A stretch of 64,000 bases of DNA, taken from contig CAVVPU010000127.1 of the NCBI GenBank assembly GCA_963750015.1, forward strand, positions 31,346 to 95,345. Direction: 5' to 3'. Below are positions 35,629 through 44,305 of this stretch, piece after piece (position 1 is the stretch's first letter; each line of letters begins with the position of its first letter). Made by a program: the position numbers and the translations under genes. The notes below the pieces were generated by a model that made no database searches, had not been told where the DNA came from, and was given only the letters and a program-made list of their open reading frames with translations. This DNA is from CAVVNC01 sp963750015 (GTDB lineage: Bacteria > Desulfobacterota > Syntrophorhabdia > Syntrophorhabdales > WCHB1-27).

Positions 35629-36316
35629 GAATGACCTGCTTTCCTTCGTCGATAACGTCCCCCTCTTTAAGGGGCTTCCTCCCGAACAGCTCGGCCGGAT
35701 CGCGCGGATCGCGACTCTGAAGTCCGTGAAGCGCGGTGAGCCCATCTTCTCTGAGGGGGAGGAGGCGAATGGCTTCTATGTCGTGGTGAGGGGCCGCGCC
35801 AAGATCTACAAGGTCTCCCCGGAAGGCAAGGAGCAGGTGCTCCACATCATGGAGTTCCCCGAACCCTTCGGCGAAGTGCCCGTCTTCGCCGGAGGCCGCT
35901 TCCCCGCCTATGCCCAGGCCATCGAAGAGAGCCTGCTCCTGTTCTTCCCGCGCCCCACCTTTGTCGAGCTCGTGAAGAACGATCCTTCCCTGGCCATGAA
36001 CATGCTCGCCCTCCTGTCGATGAGGCTGCGCCAATTTGCCGGCCTCGTGGAGAGCCTGTCGCTCAAGGAAGTGCCCGGCAGACTCGCCTCCTACCTGATC
36101 TATCTGAGCGACAAATCCGGGGGAAGGGAGGTCCTCGAGCTTGATATACCCAAAGCCCTTCTTGCAAACCTTTTGGGCACCATACCCGAAACACTCTCGC
36201 GGATACTGAGCAGAATGACCGCGGAGGGGCTTCTCGAAGTGGATGGACGGAAGATCACGCTCCGTGACCGGAAAAGGCTGGAAGAGCTGTCCGCAGGCTT
36301 ATCCGGCGCATCTTGA
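35621..36316 (+). CDS. Crp/Fnr-family transcriptional regulator
   Basis: A 231-residue regulator. An N-terminal cyclic-nucleotide-binding-like beta-roll occupies about residues 10-125 (IFSEGEEANGFYVVVRGRAKIYKV; GEVPVFAGGRFPAYAQA). A long dimer helix follows, then a winged helix-turn-helix near 170-220 (LLANLLGTIPETLSRILSRM). It lacks the N-terminal cysteine cluster of oxygen-sensing FNR and resembles DNR/heme-type sensors in its effector domain. The aminotransferase gene starts 31 bp after its stop, so it may share a transcript with it. Target genes are unknown. Confidence 0.87.
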   Translation: MKQNDLLSFVDNVPLFKGLPPEQLGRIARIATLKSVKRGEPIFSEGEEANGFYVVVRGRAKIYKVSPEGKEQVLHIMEFPEPFGEVPVFAGGRFPAYAQAIEESLLLFFPRPTFVELVKNDPSLAMNMLALLSMRLRQFAGLVESLSLKEVPGRLASYLIYLSDKSGGREVLELDIPKALLANLLGTIPETLSRILSRMTAEGLLEVDGRKITLRDRKRLEELSAGLSGAS

Positions 36317-36347
36317 GAGCCGCCAACAGGACGTGTTAGAGTATGCC

Positions 36348-37517
36348 ATGAACAAATCGACCTCTCTCACTTGCACCCCCAGGTCTTCCAAGGTCCAGCC
36401 CTTCTACGTCATGGAGCTTCTCGAAAAAGCTCAGCTCCTCGAAGCAGAAGGCACCCACATAGTGCACATGGAGATCGGCGAGCCCGATTTTCCAACCCCG
36501 GAGATCGTGAAAGAAGCGGCCATCGAGGCGATTCGGGAGAACCGCACCCTCTACACCCACAGTCTCGGGCTGAAAGAGCTGCGGGAGCGCATAGCCGAGC
36601 ATTACGCCCAGTCGCGCGACGTGCACGTGTCGCCGGACAGAATCATCGTCACCAACGGAACGTCCGGGGCCTTCTTTCTTCTCTGCGCGGTTCTCCTCGA
36701 CCGTACAAAGAATTTCATCATCTCAGACCCCGGTTACCCCTGCTACAAGAACTTCGGCGTCCTCGTGGACGCCCGGGTCGTTTCCCTGCCGATCTCCGAG
36801 TCGACCCGGTTCGAGATCACTCCAGAGCAGATCGATCAGACAGGAGTGACACCCCACCTCCTCATGGTCTGCAGCCCGTCGAACCCGACGGGCACCGAGT
36901 ACCGGCAGGATTCGCTTAAAGCGCTCAAAGACCATCTCGCGGCCAGGAGCGGGGTGATGGCGGTCGACGAGATATACTCGGGTCTGAGCTACGGCGACAG
37001 ATGGAACACGGCCCTCGCCGTGTCCGACGAGATCGTCGTAGTCGACGGCTTTTCCAAGACCTTTGCCATGACTGGGTGGAGGCTCGGCTGGGTCGTCGTG
37101 CCCCCGGCACTCGTGAGGCCCATGCAAAAGGTGGCGCAGAATGTCTTTATCTCGGCCCCCACCATCGCCCAGTATGCGGCATTGCGTGCATTCGATGCCA
37201 TGGACGAGCTTGATGCCATGAAAAGAAAATACGTCGAGAGGCGGGACTATCTCTTCCCCAGGCTCCAGGAGCTGGGCTTCGGACTCCCGGTGAAGCCGGA
37301 CGGCGCCTTCTACATCTATGCGAATATAGAAAGATGGGGCATGGACAGCATGGTCTTCGTTGACAGGGCTTTGATGGAGGCGCGGGTGGCCATCACGCCC
37401 GGCTACGATTTCGGCTCCTACAGGGCCGGCTTGCATGTGCGCTTCTCCTATGCGAGCGATCTGGAGAATCTGAAGGAAGGCTGCCGCAGACTCGAAGAGT
37501 GGCTCAAGGGGCTTTAA
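36348..37517 (+). CDS. Class I/II pyridoxal-phosphate aminotransferase
   Basis: A 389-residue fold-type I aminotransferase. It shows MEIGEPDFPTPE and the substrate loop NRTLYTHSLG, the PLP-binding CSPSNPTGTEY, and the Schiff-base lysine in VDGFSKTFAMTGWRLG (near residue 235), followed by the C-terminal arginine motif HVRFSYA. It belongs to the broad aspartate/aromatic (subgroup I-gamma) cluster. The true donor is undetermined; alanine, aspartate or aromatic amino acids are possible. ATG 36348 is used; the open frame extends into the preceding gene but has no good start there. Confidence 0.88.
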   Translation: MNKSTSLTCTPRSSKVQPFYVMELLEKAQLLEAEGTHIVHMEIGEPDFPTPEIVKEAAIEAIRENRTLYTHSLGLKELRERIAEHYAQSRDVHVSPDRIIVTNGTSGAFFLLCAVLLDRTKNFIISDPGYPCYKNFGVLVDARVVSLPISESTRFEITPEQIDQTGVTPHLLMVCSPSNPTGTEYRQDSLKALKDHLAARSGVMAVDEIYSGLSYGDRWNTALAVSDEIVVVDGFSKTFAMTGWRLGWVVVPPALVRPMQKVAQNVFISAPTIAQYAALRAFDAMDELDAMKRKYVERRDYLFPRLQELGFGLPVKPDGAFYIYANIERWGMDSMVFVDRALMEARVAITPGYDFGSYRAGLHVRFSYASDLENLKEGCRRLEEWLKGL

Positions 37518-38011
37518 CGAGGAGCCGGGCCGCACTCTCCCTTTCAGGACGACTTCGGAAGGGGATCGCACCTTTTTGGTCCTAAATTCATGATTAAAAC
37601 GTAAAAATCTGTTCGGTCGTCCAGATCTGTCCTCAACCGCCATCGGTGGTTTCCGTCCTAGAGCGCCAAGGCTTCGAGCACTATTGCCCGAGGTCCTGCT
37701 TGACAAAATTTTACGGAATTTGACGGTTTCGAGAAATTTCGGATCACTTTCGCTCAAGGCCCTGTTCGTCGAAAAGCCTTCGGGATGGAGTGCTCTTTGT
37801 CTTTTTCCCTCATGGCGCACGGAAGACCTCCTTCTTACAATCTTCCCAAAAAAGCAGAGGTCAGTCAAATCCGAAACGGGGTTGGGAGGGGGGGTAAAGG
37901 GTAGGTAAAGAGGGGGTAAATGGGGGGTAAAGGGTGGGAAAATAGTAGGACCCGGAAAGATTAGCTTCCCTCATAACGGGACGCGTGGTAAGTTTGTCGT
38001 GCGCGGATTCC
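37518..38011. other. Intergenic region with a G-tract cluster before hrpB
   Basis: About 490 bp without a recognisable gene. Its right part (37879-37950) is a run of G-tracts separated by TAAA, roughly GGGGTAAA units in imperfect tandem, with at least six runs of three or more G on the plus strand. This can form G-quadruplexes in DNA or in the leader RNA of the helicase gene that starts at 38012. Confidence 0.6.
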
Positions 38012-40570
38012 ATGCAGCCATATCCCATCGACCATATCCTTCCGGAACTGAATAAGGCCGTCCTCGCCTTGCCTTCGGTCGTGCTTCAGGCCCCACCCGG
38101 CTCGGGCAAGACGACCCGGGTCCCCCTTGCTCTTCTAAAGGCCATCTCCCCGGAGCAGGGCAAGGTCATCATGCTCGAACCGCGGCGGATCGCGGCGGTT
38201 GGCGCGGCCCGCTGGATGGCCCGGCTCCTTGACGAACCGGTGGGCAAGACCATCGGCTACGCCATCCGTTTTGACCGTCGCATATCAAAAGATACCCGCT
38301 TGGAAGTGGTTACCGAAGGCATCCTTACCCGGCGCCTTATGGACGACCCCGCACTCACTGGGGTCGCCATGATCATTTTTGATGAATTTCACGAACGGAG
38401 CTTGCAGGCAGACCTGGCTCTGGCCCTGAGCCTGGATATTCAGCGGAACCTCCGGGAAGACCTCAAGCTCCTGGTCATGTCGGCGACCATCGAGACTGAG
38501 CCCATAGCCGCCCTCCTGGGCGGCGCCCCGGTGATTACGGCTGTTGGTGAGACCTTTCCCGTGACGGAGCATTTCTTGCCGGAGGGTGGGTGGCCGAGGG
38601 GCCGGAATGATGCATGGAAGGACCTTATGGTCGCCGCGGTCCGCCGCGCTTTGAGGGATACGACGGGGGACATCCTCATTTTTCTGCCAGGGGCCGGAGA
38701 AATCCGCCAGGCCGCGGCAAGTCTCAAGGATGTCATCACGGGACGGGATGAGCCCATCTCCCTCCATCCCCTTTATGGAGATTTGCCGTTTGCGGAGCAG
38801 GAACGGGCTCTCATGCCCGGATCAGAGCGCAAGATCGTCCTGGCGACGAATATCGCGGAAACAAGCCTCACCATAGAAGGGGTCCGGGTCGTGATCGATG
38901 GCGGCCAGGCCAGGAGGCTCCAGTACGACCCGGCCACAGGCATGAACCGCCTAGTGACGGTCACGACTTCCAGGGCTTCCGCGATACAGCGCCAGGGCCG
39001 CGCGGGGCGCCTCGGGCCGGGTAATTGTTATCGCCTGTACAGCCGCCATGATTATGACTCCATGATCCCCTATGCGCCGCCGGAGATCCTCACCTCCGAT
39101 CTTTCCTCCCTGGTTTTGGATTTGGCAACCTGGGGAGTCACAAACCCCTCGGCCCTGGCCTGGCTCGACCCGCCGCCTCAAGGGGCCTGGGAAGTGGCCC
39201 GGCGTCTCCTCATGGATCTGGACGCCCTTAAAGCTAACGGGACGGCGACCCCTATGGGCCGGGCCATGGCCCGCCTTCCCCTCCACCCCCGCCTGGGGCG
39301 AATGCTTCTGGGGGCGGCCGATTCGGGACACCTTCGCCTGGGAGCAGACCTTGCCGCTCTCCTTTCCGAGCGGGACATCATTAGGGGGGACATTCCTCGA
39401 AGAGGTGTGTCCCCCTTCCATTGCCACGAGGGGGCCGATATCAGCGAGCGCCTCTCCATGCTTCAGCTCTGGCGAAAAGAAAGGGAGGCTCCTCCGGGAA
39501 CGGACGCTTCAGCCCTGCAATCTGTGGCGCGGGCGGCCGAGCAGCTCCGGAACCTGACGGCAGCAATGGCAGTAGAGGCGTCCGGTAAGAATGACAGCGA
39601 CGTAATATCCTCGCTTCTCCTGCATGCCTATTCGGACCGGATCGCCCAGAGAAGGGCAGAAGGGGGAGACCGGTATTTGCTGGCCCAGGGTAGGGGTGTG
39701 CGCCTTCCCCGGGGGAGCGCCCTGGGAGTAAATCCTTTCCTTGTCGTCGTCCATCTGGACAGCGGCGAAAAGGCGGAAGGAACGATCCATATGGCCGAGC
39801 CTGTGGCCGAGGAAACTATCAGGGAAGAATTGTCCACCCATATCGAAACCATACGACAGGTGGAATGGGACCGGCAGGAAGGACGGATTCTCTCGTTCCT
39901 CACCGAACGGCTGGGGGCGCTGACTCTCTCGGCTTTACCTTTCGCCGCCTCTGATGAAGAGGTCATCCCGATCCTGTGCGAAGCGATCCGTTCGGGGGCC
40001 GCGCACCTGACCTTCGGAAGAGAGGCCGGCCAATTTCAAGGCAGGACCGCCCTGCTGGGGCGGACTTTTCCGGGGGAGGGTTGGCCTGACATGACCAAGG
40101 AAGCCCTCCTGTCGTCCCCGGAAGCATGGCTTTCCCCCTGGCTTGCAGGCATCCGCACGAAAGAGCAGCTTGCCGGGCTCTCGCTGCTGCCGGCCCTGAA
40201 GGCCCGCCTTTCCCTGGACCAAAGCTACCGTCTCGATAGAGACGCCCCGATCTCTTTCGTCGTCCCCAGCGGCCGCAGTATTGTTCTGGACTATAACGCG
40301 CAAGATGTGCCCGTGCTGGCCGTCAAACTCCAGGAGCTTTTCGGCCTCGCCGCAACCCCCACCGTCGCGCGCGGGCACGTTGCGGTCCTTGTTCATCTTC
40401 TGTCACCCGCCGGGCGGCCGGTCCAGATCACCAGAGACTTGAAGGGATTCTGGGAAAACGGCTACCCCCAGGTAAAGAAGGAGTTACAGGGACGCTATCC
40501 GAAACATCCCTGGCCGGACAATCCTTGGAACGCCGTGCCCACCCACAGGATATCCCGCAAAAGTAAATAA
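38012..40570 (+). CDS. hrpB: ATP-dependent RNA helicase HrpB (DEAH family)
   Basis: An 852-residue helicase of full HrpB length. Motif I is PPGSGKTT (near residue 27), motif II DEFH (in IIFDEFHERS), motif III SATIE, motif V NIAETSLTIEGV and motif VI QRQGRAGR. The C-terminal region holds the HrpB-specific domain with PDNPWNAVPTHR close to the end. It is a DEAH/RHA-type helicase, whose cellular substrate is not well defined in bacteria. ATG 38012 (MQPYPIDHILPEL) is preferred over an in-frame GTG at 37985. Single gene, preceded by the G-tract region. Confidence 0.92.
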   Translation: MQPYPIDHILPELNKAVLALPSVVLQAPPGSGKTTRVPLALLKAISPEQGKVIMLEPRRIAAVGAARWMARLLDEPVGKTIGYAIRFDRRISKDTRLEVVTEGILTRRLMDDPALTGVAMIIFDEFHERSLQADLALALSLDIQRNLREDLKLLVMSATIETEPIAALLGGAPVITAVGETFPVTEHFLPEGGWPRGRNDAWKDLMVAAVRRALRDTTGDILIFLPGAGEIRQAAASLKDVITGRDEPISLHPLYGDLPFAEQERALMPGSERKIVLATNIAETSLTIEGVRVVIDGGQARRLQYDPATGMNRLVTVTTSRASAIQRQGRAGRLGPGNCYRLYSRHDYDSMIPYAPPEILTSDLSSLVLDLATWGVTNPSALAWLDPPPQGAWEVARRLLMDLDALKANGTATPMGRAMARLPLHPRLGRMLLGAADSGHLRLGADLAALLSERDIIRGDIPRRGVSPFHCHEGADISERLSMLQLWRKEREAPPGTDASALQSVARAAEQLRNLTAAMAVEASGKNDSDVISSLLLHAYSDRIAQRRAEGGDRYLLAQGRGVRLPRGSALGVNPFLVVVHLDSGEKAEGTIHMAEPVAEETIREELSTHIETIRQVEWDRQEGRILSFLTERLGALTLSALPFAASDEEVIPILCEAIRSGAAHLTFGREAGQFQGRTALLGRTFPGEGWPDMTKEALLSSPEAWLSPWLAGIRTKEQLAGLSLLPALKARLSLDQSYRLDRDAPISFVVPSGRSIVLDYNAQDVPVLAVKLQELFGLAATPTVARGHVAVLVHLLSPAGRPVQITRDLKGFWENGYPQVKKELQGRYPKHPWPDNPWNAVPTHRISRKSK

Positions 40571-40698
40571 GGAATCGGCTGAGGAAAACGGTCCTGGCAA
40601 AGCAGGCAAATGCCGGGAGGCGAACAAAGTCATAGAATAAGTGAAGGACATCCCTCGTCCATACAGTTTGATTAAAAGGAAGGAGCTTCGGAGGACCC

Positions 40699-41790
40699 AT
40701 GGATGATAACGGGAAAGTCATGGCCAAAGTGCCTGTAATCCTGATCCTTGCCGGTTTTATTATCGTGGTGGCAGGGATGAAAGCGGCCAGCTCTATCCTG
40801 GTTCCTTTTTTCCTGGCCATGTTCATTGCCGTCATTTGCGCCCCGCCATTGTTCTGGCTCCAACGCAAGGGCGTGCCGAAGGTTGTTGCGCTTCTGGCCA
40901 TTCTCGCCGGTATCCTGATTTTAGGTGTGCTCTTCGCAGTATTGATCGGTCCTCCGCTGGATCATTTCCTGAGATCCCTTCCCGGGTATCAAGACCGATT
41001 ATCGACCCTTATCAATACTTCGATAAGCTGGCTCCATGAAAAGGGCATTAACATTCCGGCCGATGAAGTGCCCCGAACGTTCAATCCGGGGTGGGTGATG
41101 AGCCTGGCAGGAGGCGTGTTCTCGGCCCTGAGCGGTGTCCTCACCAACACGTTTCTGATCCTGCTTACAGTCGTCTTCATCCTTCTGGAGGCCGCAGATT
41201 TGCCGAAGAAACTGCGGCTGGCGCTCAAGAACCCGAAAAGGCCTTTGTCCACTATCGAAAAATTCAGCCGGAACGCCAAGCGCTATCTGGTCATCAAAAC
41301 CCTGCTCAGCGCCGGCGTCGGCCTGGTGATCTGGCTGTGGCTCCTCATCCTCGGGGTCGATTATCCGGTGCTCTGGGGAACGCTCTCGTTTCTGCTGAAC
41401 TACGTGCCCACTATCGGGGCAATCCTTGCCGCGTTGCCCGTGGCCCTCCTCGCACTCGTCCAGTTGGGGGCGGGGTCTGCCCTTCTTGCGATCCTTGGCT
41501 TCGCCGTGGTGCATGTTGTTGTAGGCAATCTCATAGAGCCGAAACTAACGGGCAAGGGCCTGAGCTTATCGACGCTCGTTGTCTTCCTTTCCTTGGTCTT
41601 CTGGGGATGGGTTCTGGGACCGGTCGGCATGATCCTCTCGGTGCCCATGACGAGCCTCGTCAAGATCGCGCTGGAAAGCTATGAAGAGACCCGTGGGCTT
41701 GCCTTTATGCTCGGGTCCGGCACCGGGATCGAGGGGACGGAACAGGGACCCCGAAAAGCACCGAGGCGCAGAGGAAAGAAGGACCTATGA
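40699..41790 (+). CDS. AI-2E family membrane transporter (PerM/YdiK type)
   Basis: A 363-residue membrane protein with about eight hydrophobic segments. It has the family's large soluble loop after the third segment and the conserved end motif VVGNLIEPKLTGKGLSLS, then FWGWVLGPVGMILSVP. AI-2E proteins include autoinducer-2 exporters and Na+/H+ antiporters, so the substrate is open. The tail beyond residue 340 is basic and polar. GGAGG is 5 bases before the ATG. The YihY-type gene follows by 43 bp. Confidence 0.88.
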   Translation: MDDNGKVMAKVPVILILAGFIIVVAGMKAASSILVPFFLAMFIAVICAPPLFWLQRKGVPKVVALLAILAGILILGVLFAVLIGPPLDHFLRSLPGYQDRLSTLINTSISWLHEKGINIPADEVPRTFNPGWVMSLAGGVFSALSGVLTNTFLILLTVVFILLEAADLPKKLRLALKNPKRPLSTIEKFSRNAKRYLVIKTLLSAGVGLVIWLWLLILGVDYPVLWGTLSFLLNYVPTIGAILAALPVALLALVQLGAGSALLAILGFAVVHVVVGNLIEPKLTGKGLSLSTLVVFLSLVFWGWVLGPVGMILSVPMTSLVKIALESYEETRGLAFMLGSGTGIEGTEQGPRKAPRRRGKKDL

Positions 41791-41833
41791 GATCGCATTT
41801 CGGGCACGTCGACCAATGAAGGGGATTTATGCG

Positions 41834-42685
41834 ATGACGTTCAAGGGACTCAATCAGTTTCGCAAGAACCTTGGTCTCCTCTGGCAGGCTCTCAAGAAAT
41901 TCAATGAGGACAGCGGCTTTTTCTTGTCTTCGGGGATTGCCTTTAATATCCTCATCAGCTTGATCCCCTTTATCATGCTCCTTCTGGCATTGGTGGGAAC
42001 TTATCTCAACAAGAGCCAGGAAGCTCTCGATCATTTTCGTGCCTATTCCAATGAACTAGCCCCGACATTGGGTCCGAAGGTTATGAAGAACCTTGCGGAT
42101 GTCATCCAAAATCGTCAAATAGTGGGAGCCCTCGGATTAGTCGGTTTGTTATGGATCTCAACACAGGTCTTCAGCTCCATGCAGATTGCCCTCAATATTG
42201 TTTTCGGGGTGCAGAAAAAGCGGCCGATTCTCCGAGGAATAGCGGTTGATCTATTGATGATTGTCCTGGTGGGATGCCTCCTTTTCCTCAGCATGGTTCT
42301 CGGCTCCGTTGCTATTTTCCTTCGGGGTTACCAGGGGCAGGTTCCCGTGGCTCTGGGGCCGACTATTCAATGGACCCTGAGATACCTGCTCCCTTTCATC
42401 CTCACCTGCTGCATGTTTTCCTTGATCTATGAAATCGTCCCCAACAGGAAGGTCCCTTTCAGGTCCGCCCTTCAGGCGGCCCTCTTTGCCGGCGTCCTCT
42501 GGGAGCTGGCCAAACATCTTTTCGCCTGGTATGTCCTCCACCTGTCCCGGTACTCGCTCTATTACGGCTCATTAAGCACCCTGGCCATTTTCGTCTTGTG
42601 GGTATACTATTCCTCGACGATTCTCGTTGTTGGAGGGGAGTTTGCCTATTTCCTGCAGGGAGACCGACAAAGACCCCGAGCCTGA
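41834..42685 (+). CDS. YihY/BrkB-family inner-membrane protein
   Basis: A 283-residue protein with about six membrane helices. The family pattern is visible in FFLSSGIAFNILISLIPF near the N-terminus and in ALFAGVLWELAKHLFAWYV with the following YGSLSTLAIFVLWVYYS. ATG 41834 is preferred for its AAGGGGA site; ATG 41816 is an in-frame alternative. YihY proteins were once called RNase BN, wrongly, and their function is unknown. The run of AI-2E, YihY and DedA genes with 9-43 bp gaps looks like one operon of membrane proteins. Confidence 0.85.
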   Translation: MTFKGLNQFRKNLGLLWQALKKFNEDSGFFLSSGIAFNILISLIPFIMLLLALVGTYLNKSQEALDHFRAYSNELAPTLGPKVMKNLADVIQNRQIVGALGLVGLLWISTQVFSSMQIALNIVFGVQKKRPILRGIAVDLLMIVLVGCLLFLSMVLGSVAIFLRGYQGQVPVALGPTIQWTLRYLLPFILTCCMFSLIYEIVPNRKVPFRSALQAALFAGVLWELAKHLFAWYVLHLSRYSLYYGSLSTLAIFVLWVYYSSTILVVGGEFAYFLQGDRQRPRA

Positions 42686-42694
42686 GCGAGGCCT

Positions 42695-43267
42695 ATGGCA
42701 ATTGTGCACCTGATCTCCCAATATGCATACGTAGCTTTGTTCATCGGCGTATTCATAGAAGGAGAAACAGTCCTGATAGCGGCCGGCTTTGCGGCTCACC
42801 TTGGGCGCCTTAGTCTCACGTGGGTCATACTGGTCGCCTTTGCGGGGAGCCTTTCAGGGGACCAGTTCTACTTTTTTCTCGCACGGGTAAGGGGCAAGGC
42901 CTTCTTGCAGAAGCGGCCCAGGTGGCAGGCGAAGGTCAAGAAGGTATGGGCGCTTTTCGCGCGCTATCGAACGCTCCTGATGGTGGGATTTCGTTTCTTG
43001 TATGGTCTTCGCACGGTGACGCCCTTCGCAATCGGTCTGAGTGGTGTCAGCGGGATCCGTTTTTTTGTCTGCAATGTGATCGGGGGAGCCGTCTGGTCGA
43101 TAGTCGTGGCTTTTGCAGGCTACCTATTCGGAGCCGTTGCAGAGGCTATGCTGGTCGACGTGAAGAAGTACGAACACTGGCTCATTCCCGGGGTGCTTTG
43201 TGCCGGGGCCTTAGTGTGGATCATTTATTTCCTGCACAACCGGCCAAAGAGCCGGCCCGAACCATGA
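42695..43267 (+). CDS. DedA-family membrane protein (undecaprenyl-phosphate/lipid flippase type)
   Basis: A 190-residue DedA/VTT-domain protein. Signatures are FIEGETVLIAAGFAAHLG, then GSLSGDQFYFFLARVRG and the Arg-rich FRFLYGLRTVTPFAIGLSGV. DedA proteins recycle undecaprenyl phosphate or phospholipid carriers across the inner membrane and support proton-gradient and cation homeostasis. It starts 9 bp after the YihY gene and is the last gene of this set. Confidence 0.88.
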   Translation: MAIVHLISQYAYVALFIGVFIEGETVLIAAGFAAHLGRLSLTWVILVAFAGSLSGDQFYFFLARVRGKAFLQKRPRWQAKVKKVWALFARYRTLLMVGFRFLYGLRTVTPFAIGLSGVSGIRFFVCNVIGGAVWSIVVAFAGYLFGAVAEAMLVDVKKYEHWLIPGVLCAGALVWIIYFLHNRPKSRPEP

Positions 43268-43477
43268 TGTCATCTTCACGATAAGGGCAAGGCGGAAGGA
43301 GTTCCTTAACTTATTTCCCTTACCCCGGTGATTACGGAGGGCATGGCCGGCCCCTTCATAGCGCCATCTTCGTGGTCAGACCCCAACCGGCGATTTCAAC
43401 ATTCTTCTTGAAAAAAAGGAATATGGATGTTACCAATTGAAGACACAGACTCGCAGGCTCGCAGTAGCAGGGAAGAG

Positions 43478-43519
43478 GATGGGGAAAAATGTGTTATGCG
43501 AGACCCCGCGAGCCTTTCC
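43478..43519 (+). repeat. Dispersed short repeat (GAGACC/AAGACCTG family), copy a
   Basis: This segment resembles three others at 49782-49829, 49861-49904 and 51421-51470. The shared core is GGATGRGG, AAAATGTGT, then AAGACC and GAGCCTTTCC, with a small internal deletion in this copy. All copies lie in gene-free gaps on the same strand between 43 and 52 kb. It occupies the otherwise empty 300-bp gap between the DedA gene and the esterase gene. Confidence 0.7.
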
Positions 43520-43572
43520 AAAACACTGCTGAAACATGGACACATTGATCTAACTTAAAGGGGGGGTTGAGT

Positions 43573-44289
43573 ATGAGCAAGCACTTCGTTCTTATTCATG
43601 GTGCATGGCACGGGGGATGGTGCTGGGAAGGGGTCATTAAGGCGCTGGTAAAGGCCGGGCACACTGCCGAAGCGCCCACCATGCCGGGACAAAACCCGGG
43701 CGATGACCGTTCTAAAGTGACCTTTGATTCCTACGTGGATAAGATCGTGGAAACGCTCAAGGGTCAATCCCATCCTATCGTTTTGGTCGGCCACTCCAGT
43801 GCGGGATTTCTCCTTCAATCAGCCGCGCCCAAGGCCCCGCAAAAGATCGAGCGGCTCGTTTTCCTCAACGCCTTTATTCTTCCCAACGGGAAAGCGCAGT
43901 TCGACCTCGTCCCGCCTGAGGCCTCAGGAGGTATGACGGCGGCGGCCGGTGCCTCTCCGGACAACAGCGTGCCGGTGATGGAAGATTTCGTCCGCCATAT
44001 GCTCATGGCAGGCGAGTCGGTTGAGATGCAGAACGCCTTGCTCGCCCGGCTGACACCCCAACCGCTTGCCCTGTTCACGGCCAAAGTAGATACGGCACCA
44101 TTCGACCGGACGACCATACCTCGCGCGGTGGTGTTTTGCAAAGCCGATGCCTCGCTCCCGCCCGGTGCGTTTCTGGGGATGGCGCAGGGTCTTGGGAAAT
44201 TTGACCTGGTAGAGATCGAAGGCAGCCACGAGGCTCTGTTTACGCAACCGGAGGCAGTGGCGCAGGCATTGATCAAAGCGGCGGGTTAA
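43573..44289 (+). CDS. Alpha/beta hydrolase (EstC/salicylate-esterase-like)
   Basis: A 238-residue alpha/beta hydrolase. It opens HFVLIHGAWHGGWCW, with the HGAWHGxW oxyanion segment. The nucleophile elbow is GHSSAG (Ser near residue 77) and the catalytic His lies in EGSHEALFTQP near residue 219. This pattern is shared with plant hydroxynitrile lyase and methyl-salicylate esterases and with bacterial EstC-like enzymes acting on small esters. The ATG at 43573 follows a G-rich ribosome-binding site by 6-7 bases. Single gene, convergent with the HDOD gene 16 bp away. Confidence 0.85.
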   Translation: MSKHFVLIHGAWHGGWCWEGVIKALVKAGHTAEAPTMPGQNPGDDRSKVTFDSYVDKIVETLKGQSHPIVLVGHSSAGFLLQSAAPKAPQKIERLVFLNAFILPNGKAQFDLVPPEASGGMTAAAGASPDNSVPVMEDFVRHMLMAGESVEMQNALLARLTPQPLALFTAKVDTAPFDRTTIPRAVVFCKADASLPPGAFLGMAQGLGKFDLVEIEGSHEALFTQPEAVAQALIKAAG

Positions 44290-44305
44290 GAATCCTGAAG
44301 TTGCC

